A DNA stretch of 64,000 bases from Burkholderia sp. BCC1644 (GTDB lineage: Bacteria > Pseudomonadota > Gammaproteobacteria > Burkholderiales > Burkholderiaceae), in assembly GCF_902833225.1 (NCBI RefSeq), contig NZ_CADFEI010000019.1, forward strand, positions 1 through 64,000, written 5' to 3'. The position numbers were made by a program, and so were the translations under genes. This document shows positions 19,217 to 27,631 of the stretch, in pieces. Positions within the stretch are counted from its first letter, which is position 1; the number at the start of each line of letters is the position of its first letter. The notes below the pieces were generated by a model that made no database searches, was not told the DNA's origin, and saw only the letters and a program-made list of their open reading frames with translations.

Positions 19217-20251
19217 ATGGAGTTGCAACAGAAATCGGTATCCGTCCGGATCTACCGCTGGCTGTGCGAAGACGCGCGCGCGAACGGCATCGATCTCGCA
19301 CCGCTGTATGACACGCTCGGCATCGGGCCGGCCGAACTCGCCGACGACACGCGCCGCATCGCGGGCGACCGGCACGTCGCCGCGATGCAGCTCACGAACG
19401 AATGGCCGCTGTCGTGGTATCGGCCGCCGCCGCAGGTCGTGCCGTGGCTCGTGCCGTTCCCGGAGCTCGCAGGCATCACGTGCAACGCGGCGACGCTGCG
19501 CGATGCGCTGCGCGGCTACCTGCGCTATCGCGAGCTGATCGGCAACGTCGACTGGGTGTTCGCGCACGAGAACGGCGACGCGATCGCGCTCGAATACGTG
19601 AACGAAGGCGACGGCCGGCACGCGGGCAGCGCGTTCGCGAACCTCACGATCCTCGCGGCGCTTGCGCGCCTTTACGATCCGCGCGTAGGCATCGGCGATG
19701 CCGAATTCGCCGGCCGCGCATTCGCACCGGCCGCCGCGCTGCGCGACATGCTCGGCGCGCCAATGTCGTTCGATGCCGCGCACAACCGCATCGTGCTGCG
19801 CTCCGCGCACTTCGACACGCCGTTCGAGCGCTACAACGCGCCGCTCGCCGGCATCCAGCGTCATGCGGCCGACGCCGCACGCGAACGTGTGCGCGTGCGC
19901 TCGACGTTCGGCTCGTCGGTCGAGCAGTGCGTGCGCGACTGGCTGCGCACCGCCGACGAAGCCGATGCACCGACCGACACGCTGATGCAGCATGCGTGCT
20001 CGCGCTTCGCGATGTCGCGCTGGACGCTGCGTCGGCGGCTGCATCGCGAGGCCGTGGGTTTTCATGCGCTCGTCGCGCAGGCCCGGCTCGGCGAGGCGCG
20101 CGACCTGTTGCTGAATACGCAGTTGCCGATCGGCGAGATCGGCGTGCGCGTCGGCTTCCGTTCGACGAGCGCGTTCACGCGCTTCTTCACGCGCGAACTC
20201 GGCGCGGCGCCGAGCCGCTTCCGCGACGGACACGGCGAACGGTGGCGTTGA
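19217..20251 (+). CDS. AraC-family transcriptional regulator
   Basis: A 344-residue regulator with an N-terminal effector domain of the 'arabinose-binding-like' type seen in OruR/VirS-style regulators (about 20-210). The C-terminal AraC double helix-turn-helix (about 240-340) reads 'HACSRFAMSRWTLRRRLHREAVGFHALVAQARLGEARDLL' and 'IGEIGVRVGFRSTSAFTRFFTRELGAAPSRFR'. The start MELQQKSVSVRIYRWL has GGGAG upstream. It is divergent from the GH3 beta-glucosidase and probably regulates it and itself. The effector is unknown. Confidence 0.9.
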   Translation: MELQQKSVSVRIYRWLCEDARANGIDLAPLYDTLGIGPAELADDTRRIAGDRHVAAMQLTNEWPLSWYRPPPQVVPWLVPFPELAGITCNAATLRDALRGYLRYRELIGNVDWVFAHENGDAIALEYVNEGDGRHAGSAFANLTILAALARLYDPRVGIGDAEFAGRAFAPAAALRDMLGAPMSFDAAHNRIVLRSAHFDTPFERYNAPLAGIQRHAADAARERVRVRSTFGSSVEQCVRDWLRTADEADAPTDTLMQHACSRFAMSRWTLRRRLHREAVGFHALVAQARLGEARDLLLNTQLPIGEIGVRVGFRSTSAFTRFFTRELGAAPSRFRDGHGERWR

Positions 20252-20300
20252 CACGCGCTTTTTCTGAGACACTGGCGGCTTCGCACACCGCCGCCCTGCC

Positions 20301-21095
20301 ATGTCCTGGTTTCTGTATCTGATCGAATGTGCCGACGACAGCGTCTACACGGGCATCACGACCGACGTTGCCGCGCGTTTCGACGAACACGCGTCCGGCA
20401 AGGGCGCGCGCTACACGCGCTCGCGCAAGCCGCGTGCGGTGCTCGCGTCGTTTCCGCTGCCCGACCGGTCGAGCGCGTCGCGTGCGGAGTACTGGGTAAA
20501 ACGGCTCACGCCCGCACAGAAGCGCGAGCTGGCGACCGGTTTGCGAACGCTCGAATCGGTGTTGCCCGTCGTGGCGACGCTCGATGAAAGCAGTGACGCG
20601 CCCGGCTTGCCGATGCGCACGCGCGGGCGGAAGAAGGCGAAGACAGACAACATCGACGGCGCGGCGAAAGCAGCTGAAACGGAGCCGGTTGCCGTGAAGA
20701 CGGGAAAGACCGTCAAGGCCGCGAAGACACCCGAACCGGCCAGGAAGCCGAAGACAGCAAAAACCACCGCGGCTGCGAAACGCGTGAAGACAGACGGAAA
20801 TGCAGTCGGGAAAAAGACCTCGTCGCGCGACAAGCCGGTAAAAAAGGCCAGGCCGGCCACACCGCCGTCGTCGAAAAAGAAAGCGCCGGCCGCCGCCGGC
20901 AAGCCCATTGCGAACGGACACGACAATGCGGCTTCCGCACCGGCCCGTCGCCGATCGTCCAGCACGAAAGCCGCCGAAGCCCCCGCAGCCTCCGTTACCC
21001 CTCGCCGAGCCGAACGTGCGGAAACCGCCCCGCCCGCTGCCACACCCGCACGCAAGAAACCCGCGCGCACAAAACAAAACCGCGCGGCCTCCTGA
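20301..21095 (+). CDS. GIY-YIG nuclease-domain protein with long Lys/Ala-rich histone-like tail
   Basis: A 264-residue protein in two very different parts. Residues 1-85 form a small GIY-YIG domain of the UPF0213/YhbQ type (LYLIECADDSVYTGITTDVAARFDEHASGKGARYTRSRKP). Residues about 105-264 are low-complexity and basic, made of Lys, Ala, Pro, Thr and Arg in AAK/PAK/KTAK-like repeats, much like bacterial histone H1-like proteins. Stand-alone YhbQ is only about 100 residues, so the tail is an addition. The GIY-YIG domain suggests DNA cleavage or repair, and the tail suggests non-specific DNA binding. The stop codon lies in the loop of a hairpin that also terminates ppa from the other side. Confidence 0.85.
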   Translation: MSWFLYLIECADDSVYTGITTDVAARFDEHASGKGARYTRSRKPRAVLASFPLPDRSSASRAEYWVKRLTPAQKRELATGLRTLESVLPVVATLDESSDAPGLPMRTRGRKKAKTDNIDGAAKAAETEPVAVKTGKTVKAAKTPEPARKPKTAKTTAAAKRVKTDGNAVGKKTSSRDKPVKKARPATPPSSKKKAPAAAGKPIANGHDNAASAPARRRSSSTKAAEAPAASVTPRRAERAETAPPAATPARKKPARTKQNRAAS

Positions 21096-21112
21096 GGAGA
21101 CACGCGCGGTTT
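21068..21112 (-). terminator. Terminator of ppa, shared with the convergent GIY-YIG gene
   Basis: A perfect 10 bp stem (AAACCGCGCG, 21077-21086, with CGCGCGGTTT, 21103-21112). On the minus strand it is followed by a T-rich run (TTTTGTTTTG), so it is a good terminator for ppa. The stop codon of the GIY-YIG gene (21093-21095) is inside the loop. Confidence 0.75.
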
Positions 21113-21149
21113 GCGTTCGGTACGAACCGGCCGTCGGCCGGTACGCCGC

Positions 21150-21677
21150 TTACTTCTTGTAGTTCGCTGCGCCGTCGGTGATTTCCTTGTGCGCGGCTTC
21201 GATGCCGGCCCAGCCTTCGACCTTCACCCACTTGCCCTTCTCGAGCGCCTTGTATTGCTCGAAGAAGTGCTTGATCTGGTCCTTCAGGTACTCGGGCACG
21301 TCGTCGATCGACTTCAGGTTCGCCGTCATCGGGCAGACCTTGTCGTGCGGCACGGCAACCAGCTTCGCGTCGACGCCCGACTCGTCGGTCATCTGCAGCA
21401 TGCCGAGCACGCGCGAACGCACGATCGAGCCGGCCAGCAGCGGGAACGGCGTGATCACCAGCACGTCGACCGGATCGCCGTCGCCCGACAGCGTCTGCGG
21501 GATGTAGCCGTAGTTCACCGGATAGCGCATGCCCGTGCCGATGAAGCGGTCGACGACGAGAAGGCCCAGTTCCTTGTCCGCCTCGTACTTCACCGGGTCG
21601 CTTTGCGCGGGAATCTCGATGATCACGTTGAAATCTTGCGGCAGGTCCTTGCCGGCCGGAACATGATTGAAGCTCAT
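21150..21677 (-). CDS. ppa: Inorganic pyrophosphatase (family I)
   Basis: A 175-residue cytoplasmic enzyme that hydrolyses pyrophosphate to phosphate, pulling biosynthetic reactions forward. It shows the family features: [16 protein letters not shown], the substrate-loop [18 protein letters not shown] with its metal-binding aspartates, and [10 protein letters not shown] near the C-terminus. Length fits bacterial hexameric family I enzymes (about 175). The start [13 protein letters not shown] is the common family N-terminus. A TATAAT -10 lies about 85 bp upstream, and a terminator follows. Confidence 0.97.
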   Translation of the reverse strand: MSFNHVPAGKDLPQDFNVIIEIPAQSDPVKYEADKELGLLVVDRFIGTGMRYPVNYGYIPQTLSGDGDPVDVLVITPFPLLAGSIVRSRVLGMLQMTDESGVDAKLVAVPHDKVCPMTANLKSIDDVPEYLKDQIKHFFEQYKALEKGKWVKVEGWAGIEAAHKEITDGAANYKK

Positions 21678-21762
21678 GAGCACTCTCTGTAGGTCGATGG
21701 GAATTCGGGACAGGGCGCCGCGGCCGATGCACCGGCGCGGGCGTCCCCCAAGGGAATGCGCC

Positions 21763-21768
21763 ATTATA
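21763..21768 (-). promoter_or_regulatory. Candidate -10 element of ppa
   Basis: On the minus strand this reads TATAAT, the exact sigma-70 consensus, about 85 bp before the ppa start codon. The -35 is not well conserved. Confidence 0.5.
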
Positions 21769-21903
21769 GCCAATCGACCGGTGGCGTCCGGATGACGATC
21801 GGCGCGATAATCGTTCCGGATGGGTCGGCTGTCGAACCACCGGCCGCGTTGCATGGAATCGGCGTCGGCGCTGAAGCGCCAACCCTGGTACACGGGAGCA
21901 GGC

Positions 21904-23343
21904 ATGGAAGAGGCGAAGCACTTCATCGCGGGCGAATGGACGTTGCCCGCGCAACTGGAAACCATCGCGGTCGTCGATCCTTCCGACGGCCAGCCGTTCG
22001 CGACGATCGCGCGCGGCACCGCGCCCGACATCGAGCGCGCGGTCGCCGCGGCCCGCGACGCCTTCGCGGGCCCGTGGGGCGCCAAAAGCGCCGCCGAACG
22101 CGGCCGCGTGCTGATGCGGCTGTCGGCGCGCGTGACCGATTCGATCGAGGAACTCGCCGCGATCGAGGCGCGCGACACCGGCAAGCCGCTTAAGCAGGCG
22201 CGCGCCGACGCGGCCGCGCTCGCACGCTACTTCGAGTTCTACGCGGGCGCCGCCGACAAGCTGCACGGCGAAACCCTCCCCTACCAGGCCGGCTACACGG
22301 TGCTGACGGTGCGCGAGCCGCACGGCGTCACGGGCCACATCGTGCCTTGGAACTACCCGATGCAGATCTTCGGGCGCAGCGTCGGCGCGGCGCTCGCGGC
22401 CGGCAACGCATGCGTCGTCAAGCCGGCCGAGGATGCGTGCCTGTCCGTGCTGCGCGTCGCCGAACTCGCCGCCGAAGCCGGGCTGCCGGCCGGCGCGCTC
22501 AACATCGTCACCGGCTACGGCCATGAAGCCGGTGCCGCGCTCGCGCGCCATCCGGGCATCGACCACATCTCGTTTACGGGTTCGCCGGCCACCGGCAAGC
22601 TGGTCACGCAGATGGCGGCCGAGAACCACGTGCCCGTCACGCTCGAACTCGGCGGCAAGTCGCCGCAGATCGTGTTCGCCGATGCCGATCTCGAAGCGGC
22701 GCTGCCCGTGCTCGTGTCGGCGATCGTGCAGAACGGCGGGCAGACCTGCTCGGCCGGCAGCCGCGTGCTGATCGAACGAGCGGTGTACGAGCCGCTCGTC
22801 GAGCGCCTCGCCACCGCATTCAACGGGCTGCGCGTCGGCCCGAGCCGCGCCGATCTCGACTGCGGCCCGCTGATCAACGCGAAACAGCAGCAGCGCGTGT
22901 GGGATTTCCTGTCCGACGCGCAGCACGACGGCATCCCGATGGCCGCGCACGGCCAGGTCGTCGCCGACGCACCCGAGAGCGGCTTCTACCAGGCGCCCGC
23001 GCTGTTGCGCGACGTGCCGCCGTCGCACCGCCTCGCACAGGAAGAAGTGTTCGGCCCCGTGCTCGCCGCGATGCGTTTCATCGACGAAGACGAAGCCGTC
23101 GCGCTTGCGAACGGCACGCCATACGGCCTCGTCGCGGGCATCTGGACGCGCGACGGCGCGCGCCAGATGCGGCTCGCACGACGCCTGCGCGCGGGCCAGG
23201 TGTTCATCAACAACTATGGCGCGGGCGGTGGCGTCGAGCTGCCGTTCGGCGGCGTCGGCCATTCGGGCCATGGCCGCGAGAAAGGCTTCGAGGCGCTGTA
23301 CGGATTCACCGCGCTGAAAACGATCGCGATCCGGCACGGCTGA
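21904..23343 (+). CDS. NAD(P)-dependent aldehyde dehydrogenase
   Basis: A 479-residue aldehyde dehydrogenase oxidising an aldehyde to its acid. Key features are the cofactor-site segment [13 protein letters not shown], the FTGSPATGK turn, the catalytic Glu in [13 protein letters not shown] and the catalytic Cys in [11 protein letters not shown]. The C-terminal half has [10 protein letters not shown] and [17 protein letters not shown]. The start at 21904 ([12 protein letters not shown]) gives the usual N-terminus. It is followed by an SDR (78 bp) and an MFS transporter, which together look like a small catabolic set. The natural substrate is not evident. Confidence 0.92.
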   Translation: MEEAKHFIAGEWTLPAQLETIAVVDPSDGQPFATIARGTAPDIERAVAAARDAFAGPWGAKSAAERGRVLMRLSARVTDSIEELAAIEARDTGKPLKQARADAAALARYFEFYAGAADKLHGETLPYQAGYTVLTVREPHGVTGHIVPWNYPMQIFGRSVGAALAAGNACVVKPAEDACLSVLRVAELAAEAGLPAGALNIVTGYGHEAGAALARHPGIDHISFTGSPATGKLVTQMAAENHVPVTLELGGKSPQIVFADADLEAALPVLVSAIVQNGGQTCSAGSRVLIERAVYEPLVERLATAFNGLRVGPSRADLDCGPLINAKQQQRVWDFLSDAQHDGIPMAAHGQVVADAPESGFYQAPALLRDVPPSHRLAQEEVFGPVLAAMRFIDEDEAVALANGTPYGLVAGIWTRDGARQMRLARRLRAGQVFINNYGAGGGVELPFGGVGHSGHGREKGFEALYGFTALKTIAIRHG

Positions 23344-23421
23344 ACATGCGGCACGCGGCCGATAGCGCCCGGCCGCATGCCGAAGCACGACGACACTCAT
23401 CACCAGCACAGGAGACACACC

Positions 23422-24180
23422 ATGCGGTTGAGCGGCAAGACGGCCATCGTCACGGGCGGCGGCTCGGGTTTCGGCGAAGGCATCGCGAAGACGTATGCGC
23501 GCGAAGGCGCGAACGTCGTCGTCAACGATCTGAACGGTGCGGCGGCCGAGCGCGTCGCGAGCGAGATCGCGCTCGCGGGCGGCAAGGCGATCGCGGTGGC
23601 CGGCGACGTGTCGAAGCAGGACGACTGGCATGCGTTGCTGCAGGCCACGCTCGACGATTTCCACTCGGTGCAGATCGTCGTGAACAACGCGGGCACCACG
23701 CACCGCAACAAGCCCGTGCTCGACGTGACGGAAGCCGAGTTCGACCGTGTGTACGCAGTCAACATGAAGAGCCTGTTCTGGTGCGTGCAGACCTTCGTGC
23801 CGTATTTCCGCGAACAGGGCGGCGGCGTGTTCGTGAACGTCGCGTCGACGGCCGGCGTGCGGCCGCGCCCGGGCCTCATCTGGTACAACAGTACGAAGGG
23901 CGCGATGATCACCGCGAGCAAGTCGCTCGCGGCCGAGCTCGGCGCCGACCGCATCCGCGTGAACTGCATCAATCCCGTGCTCGGCGAGACGGCGCTGATG
24001 ACCGAGTTCATGGGCTGCGAGGACACGCCCGAGAACCGCCGCCGCTTCCTTGCGACGATCCCGCTCGGCCGCTTCTCGACGCCGCAGGACATCGCGAACG
24101 CGGCGCTTTATCTTGCTTCCGACGAAGCCGAATTCATCACCGGCGTCTGCCTCGAAGTCGACGGCGGGCGCTGTATCTAG
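23422..24180 (+). CDS. Short-chain dehydrogenase/reductase
   Basis: A 252-residue classical SDR. The Rossmann motif TGGGSGFGEGIA (about 11-22), VNNAGTT, the catalytic Ser and the YxxxK motif (YNSTKGA) are all present. The chain ends with the usual 'FITGVCLEVDGGRCI'. GGAG precedes the ATG. It probably acts as an alcohol or hydroxyacid dehydrogenase feeding the aldehyde dehydrogenase encoded just upstream, with the MFS importer downstream supplying the substrate. The substrate is unknown. Confidence 0.92.
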   Translation: MRLSGKTAIVTGGGSGFGEGIAKTYAREGANVVVNDLNGAAAERVASEIALAGGKAIAVAGDVSKQDDWHALLQATLDDFHSVQIVVNNAGTTHRNKPVLDVTEAEFDRVYAVNMKSLFWCVQTFVPYFREQGGGVFVNVASTAGVRPRPGLIWYNSTKGAMITASKSLAAELGADRIRVNCINPVLGETALMTEFMGCEDTPENRRRFLATIPLGRFSTPQDIANAALYLASDEAEFITGVCLEVDGGRCI

Positions 24181-24301
24181 CGGTATCCCCGTTACCGCGA
24201 CGTGCCGCGGCCGGCAACCGCAACGACACACGCGCATTGCCTCGCACGACACCGGACTAGGCGCCGATACGCCTTCTCCGGCCAACTACAAGGACAGCGG
24301 T

Positions 24302-24385
24302 GCATGGGATCCAGGTAACCGCTAAAGCGCCAACTTCGATCGACCGCAAAGCATGGGATCCAAGTAAGCGCCAACTTTGATCGAC
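24302..24385 (+). repeat. Imperfect tandem duplication just upstream of the MFS gene
   Basis: A unit beginning GCATGGGATCCA occurs at 24302-24344 and again at 24351-24385. Both copies share GCGCCAACTT and GATCGAC; the second copy lacks about 8 bp (near CCGCTAAA) and has a few substitutions. The second copy ends 2 bp before the ribosome binding site (AGGAGA). It looks like a recent local duplication in the leader and may alter translation or duplicate a regulator site. Confidence 0.75.
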
Positions 24386-24395
24386 AGGAGACAAC

Positions 24396-25700
24396 ATGGC
24401 AATATCGACGCAGTCGCTGCCGGGCTCGTCCGGCGCATTCGAGGAAGCAACCTATCGCAAGGTGTCGTGGCGGCTCGTGCCGCTCCTGCTGCTGTGCTAC
24501 GTGGTCGCGTATCTCGACCGCGTGAACGTCGGGTTCGCGAAGCTGCAGATGGCGAGCGACCTGAACCTGAGCGACACCGTGTACGGGCTCGGCGCCGGGA
24601 TCTTCTTCTTCGGCTATTTCCTCTTCGAAGTGCCGAGCAACATCATCCTGCACAAGGTCGGCGCGCGCGTGTGGATCGCGCGCATCATGGCGACGTGGGG
24701 CGTGATCTCGATCCTGACGATGTTCGTCACGACGCCCGCGATGTTCTACGTGATGCGCTTCCTGCTCGGCGTCGCCGAGGCAGGCTTCTTCCCCGGCGTG
24801 ATCCTCTACCTCACCTACTGGTATCCCGCGCACCGGCGCGGCCGGATGACGACGTTCTTCATGACGGCCGTCGCGTTGTCCGGCGTGATCGGCGGACCGC
24901 TCTCGGGCTTCATCCTGAAGGCGTTCGACGGCATGAGCGGGTGGCACGGCTGGCAATGGCTGTTCCTGCTCGAAGGTATCCCGTCGGTGCTGGTCGGCGT
25001 GCTCGTGTTCTTCAAGCTCGACGAGCGAATCGCGAAGGCGAAGTGGCTGACCGACGAGGAAAAGGCGCTGCTCACCCGCAACGTCGACGCGGAGGAAGCG
25101 ACCAAGGAAGACCTGCCGCTCGGCGCCGTGATGTCGAGCCCGCGCGTGTGGCTGATGGCGCTGATCTATTTCTCGTTCGTGATGGGGCTCTACGGCGTCG
25201 GCTTCTGGCTGCCGACGATCATCAAGGCCACCGGCGTGACCGACACGTTCACGATCGGCCTGCTGTCGGCGATTCCCTATGCGGCCGCGGTGGTCGCGAT
25301 GATCCTGATCGCGCGCAGCGCGGACAAGCGCCGCGAACGCCGCTGGCACCTCGCGATCCCGGCCGCGATCGGCGCGCTCGGGCTCGTGCTGTCGGTCATC
25401 TGGGCGCACCAGACCGCGCTCGCGATGCTCGGCCTCACGCTCGCGACGATCGGCATCCTGACGACGCTGCCGCTGTTCTGGAGCCTGCCGACCGCATTCC
25501 TCGGCGGCACGGCGGCCGCGGCCGGCATCGCGATGATCAACTCGATCGGCAACCTCGCCGGCTTCCTGAGCCCGTACATGATGGGCTGGCTCAAGCAGGC
25601 GACGGGCACCAACAATGCAGGCATGGTCATGCTTGCCGCGTTCCTCGTGCTCGGCGGGCTGCTCGCGCTGTCGGTGCCGAAACGGCTGGTCGACAAGTGA
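24396..25700 (+). CDS. MFS transporter, anion:cation symporter (ACS) type
   Basis: A 434-residue transporter with about 12 membrane helices of the ACS/phthalate-tartrate-hexuronate family. The N-terminal signature is 'RLVPLLLLCYVVAYLDRVNVGFAKLQM', followed by 'GAGIFFFGYFLFEVPSNIILHKVGARVWIARIM'. The motif 'RFLLGVAEAGFFPGVILYL' in helix 4 is highly typical. Substrates in this family are usually organic acids taken up with protons. It is the third gene of the ALDH-SDR-MFS set. The 215 bp gap upstream holds a tandem duplication, so it may have its own control. A strong terminator follows. Confidence 0.93.
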   Translation: MAISTQSLPGSSGAFEEATYRKVSWRLVPLLLLCYVVAYLDRVNVGFAKLQMASDLNLSDTVYGLGAGIFFFGYFLFEVPSNIILHKVGARVWIARIMATWGVISILTMFVTTPAMFYVMRFLLGVAEAGFFPGVILYLTYWYPAHRRGRMTTFFMTAVALSGVIGGPLSGFILKAFDGMSGWHGWQWLFLLEGIPSVLVGVLVFFKLDERIAKAKWLTDEEKALLTRNVDAEEATKEDLPLGAVMSSPRVWLMALIYFSFVMGLYGVGFWLPTIIKATGVTDTFTIGLLSAIPYAAAVVAMILIARSADKRRERRWHLAIPAAIGALGLVLSVIWAHQTALAMLGLTLATIGILTTLPLFWSLPTAFLGGTAAAAGIAMINSIGNLAGFLSPYMMGWLKQATGTNNAGMVMLAAFLVLGGLLALSVPKRLVDK

Positions 25701-25751
25701 CGCGCGGCGCATAGCGGCGCACCGGGCACGCCGGCCGACCGCCGGCTCCCG

Positions 25752-25795
25752 AAACGCCCCGGCGACCGGAATCCCTCCGGTCGCCGGGGCGTTTT
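25752..25795 (+). terminator. Intrinsic terminator after the MFS gene
   Basis: A 19 bp perfect stem (25752-25770 with 25776-25794), loop ATCCC, ending in a T-run. It isolates the catabolic set from the next unit. Confidence 0.9.
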
Positions 25796-25859
25796 CAATT
25801 CCGGACAGGCGCGTCCCGGATCGGGCGGATGCTACGCCGGCTGGATGATGACATCTCTT

Positions 25860-25931
25860 TCACCAAATTATTCCCTTATTATCCTTTACATATGGAACAA
25901 TAAAGAACATTTAGGGAATAATTTTCCAACC
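25860..25931 (+). promoter_or_regulatory. A+T-rich control region with a perfect 12 bp inverted repeat
   Basis: This short region is strikingly A+T-rich in a GC-rich window. It contains AAATTATTCCCT (25865-25876) and its exact inverse AGGGAATAATTT (25913-25924), with 36 bp between the arms. The promoter of the two-gene unit must lie between or over the arms, which are likely operators, possibly for the HTH protein encoded immediately downstream. The right arm also provides the only ribosome-binding-like AGGGA. Confidence 0.6.
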
Positions 25932-26345
25932 ATGTTCCACACCGTCGAAGACACTGCCGCCCGCCTGCGCGTCCACCCGAAAACCGTCTTGCGGTTCATT
26001 CGCGACGGCAAGCTGCGCGCGACGCGGGTCGGCCGCGCGTACCGCATCCTCGACGCCGACCTCGCCGCGTTCGCGCAAACGGAGCCGGCCGCGCCCGTGC
26101 CGCGCGCGGTGCGCGTCACCAGCATCGTCGACATTCCGGACGCGTCTCAGTCGCTGCACCAGTACCTGTCGCGCTCGCTGCATGCGATGGCGTCGGGCCG
26201 CACGTCGTATGTCGATCCCGTGCGGATCGACGTCACGTTCGACCCCGCTGCAAGCGTGGTCAAGGTCGTCGTCGCCGCGACGCCGGCCGACACGGCGGCG
26301 CTGATGTCGTCGCTCGACACGCTGCTGCAGAAAAGCGGGACATGA
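25932..26345 (+). CDS. Excisionase-type (MerR-superfamily HTH_17) DNA-binding protein
   Basis: A 137-residue protein whose first 50 residues are a winged HTH of the excisionase/HTH_17 type: 'TVEDTAARLRVHPKTVLRFIRDGKLRATRVGRAYRILDADLAAFA'. The rest (about 60-137) is not a family I recognise; it contains a predicted strand-rich segment (YVDPVRIDVTFDPAASVVKVVVAATP). The start at 25932 gives the canonical HTH_17 N-terminus. The stop codon overlaps the next gene's ATG (ATGA, 26342-26345), so the two are co-translated. It probably regulates its own operon through the inverted repeat directly upstream. No integrase or phage gene is nearby, so an excision role is unlikely. Confidence 0.82.
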   Translation: MFHTVEDTAARLRVHPKTVLRFIRDGKLRATRVGRAYRILDADLAAFAQTEPAAPVPRAVRVTSIVDIPDASQSLHQYLSRSLHAMASGRTSYVDPVRIDVTFDPAASVVKVVVAATPADTAALMSSLDTLLQKSGT

Positions 26346-27568
26346 GCGCGATCTTCCGGTCGCCCCGCCACGCCCGCGCGATTCGCGCCGCGTACGCGGC
26401 CGCGCTGTCGCACTGGCCGGCCGGACACCGGCGCGTCACGATACAAACGCGCCAGGGCGCGACGCATGTGATCGCCTGCGGCCCGGAACACGCGCCGCCG
26501 GTCGTGCTGATCCACGGCGCGCAGACGACAGCGGCAAGCTGGCAGCATTACGCGGCCGTCTGGTCGACGCACTTCCGGCTCTACGCGATCGACGTGATCG
26601 GCGAAGCGGGACCCAGCGCGCCGTCGCGGCCGCCGCTCGCAGGCGACGCGTACGCGCAGTGGCTCGACGACGTGCTGGACGGCCTGCAGGTGTCGCGCGC
26701 CGCGTTCGTCGGCATCTCGCTCGGCGCGCGAACGGCGCTCGACTTCGCGCTGCGGCGGCCCGCACGCGTGACGCGGCTCGCGCTGCTCTGCCCGTCCGGC
26801 GTCGGCCGGCAGAAGCCGTTTCTGTGGTGGGCGCTGCCGCTGTTGCTGCTCGGCGATGCCGGACGCGCGTGCGTGCGACGGCGCGTGCTCGGCCGGCTGC
26901 CGCCCGCGTCGACGGCGGCCGAGCGTGACGGGCTCGCACTGATGCGCGCTGTCGATCGCGGGTTTCGCCCGCGCCTCGAACCGATTCCGGTATTCGACGA
27001 CGCCACGCTCCGCACGTTGTCCATGCCCGTGCTGGCGATCGTCGGCGGCCGCGACGTGATGCTCGATTCACGCGACACGCGCGATCGCCTGACGCGTCTC
27101 GTGCCGCACGCGCAGGTCCGGTTTCTTCCCGGGCAGCCCCACTTCATCCGCGGGCAGCGCGACAACATACTCGCGTTTCTCGCCTCGACGGAAACCCTCG
27201 ACATGCACCATCGAATCGTTCAGGCAGCCGGCAGCCGTGTGCTGGTCCGCGATCCTTCCGCCGGCCTCGTGCAGCGGGAAAGCGATGCACTCGAACTCGT
27301 CGCGCTTGCGCACGAGCACGAAGCCGACTGGATCGCGGTCCCCGCCGACGCGCTGCACGACGACTTCTACCGGCTCGACAGCGGGCTGGCCGGCGCCGTG
27401 CTGCAGAAGCTCGTCAACTACGGCGTCCGGCTCGGTGTGGTCGGCGACATCGATCGCCGGCTCACGCACAGCGAAGCGCTGCGCGCGCTCGTTCGCGAGT
27501 GCAATCGCGGGACGTCGGTGTGGTTCGTCGCGAGCGAGGACGACCTGCTACGCAGGCTCGGCGCGTAA
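26342..27568 (+). CDS. Alpha/beta-hydrolase fused to a C-terminal DUF4180-like domain
   Basis: A 408-residue two-domain protein. Residues 1-285 form an alpha/beta-hydrolase with oxyanion-hole VVLIHGAQ, nucleophile Ser126 in VGISLGART, a probable acid Asp238 in VGGRDVML and His267 in PGQPHFIRG. A hydrophobic lid segment (KPFLWWALPLLLLG) lies between. Residues 288-406 resemble DUF4180: 'DFYRLDSGLAGAVLQKLVNYGVRLGVVGDID' and 'LRALVRECNRGTSVWFVASEDDLLRRL' match the usual 'TGLAGE-LQKF-NYR-KLAI-GD' and 'F--E-NRG---FFV' pattern, which normally stands alone as a protein of about 115 residues. The substrate is unknown. It is the second gene of a unit led by an HTH protein, bounded by terminators on both sides. 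Confidence 0.8.
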   Translation: MSAIFRSPRHARAIRAAYAAALSHWPAGHRRVTIQTRQGATHVIACGPEHAPPVVLIHGAQTTAASWQHYAAVWSTHFRLYAIDVIGEAGPSAPSRPPLAGDAYAQWLDDVLDGLQVSRAAFVGISLGARTALDFALRRPARVTRLALLCPSGVGRQKPFLWWALPLLLLGDAGRACVRRRVLGRLPPASTAAERDGLALMRAVDRGFRPRLEPIPVFDDATLRTLSMPVLAIVGGRDVMLDSRDTRDRLTRLVPHAQVRFLPGQPHFIRGQRDNILAFLASTETLDMHHRIVQAAGSRVLVRDPSAGLVQRESDALELVALAHEHEADWIAVPADALHDDFYRLDSGLAGAVLQKLVNYGVRLGVVGDIDRRLTHSEALRALVRECNRGTSVWFVASEDDLLRRLGA

Positions 27569-27574
27569 CGGACG

Positions 27575-27615
27575 AAAAAAAGCCCCGAAGGCCGCTTGGC
27601 GTTCGGGGCTTTTTT
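27575..27615. terminator. Bidirectional terminator between the hydrolase and hemY
   Basis: AAAAAAAGCCCCGAA (27575-27589) pairs with TTCGGGGCTTTTTT (27602-27615), giving a strong stem with T-runs on both strands. It serves the convergent hydrolase and hemY genes. Confidence 0.9.
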
Positions 27616-27631
27616 GCAGCGCAGCGCAGCG

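Noticed and set aside
21877-21903. Earlier start for the aldehyde dehydrogenase
   Set aside because: The in-frame extension back to 21820 shows no similarity to the family N-terminus, while [12 protein letters not shown] at 21904 does.
20995-24285. A 1096-codon minus-strand open frame across ppa, the aldehyde dehydrogenase and the SDR
   Set aside because: It crosses three well-supported genes in a wrong frame and has no domain similarity.
25932-26345. Phage or integrative-element excisionase
   Set aside because: The HTH is of excisionase type, but there is no integrase, attachment-site repeat or other phage gene nearby, and the gene is co-translated with a hydrolase.
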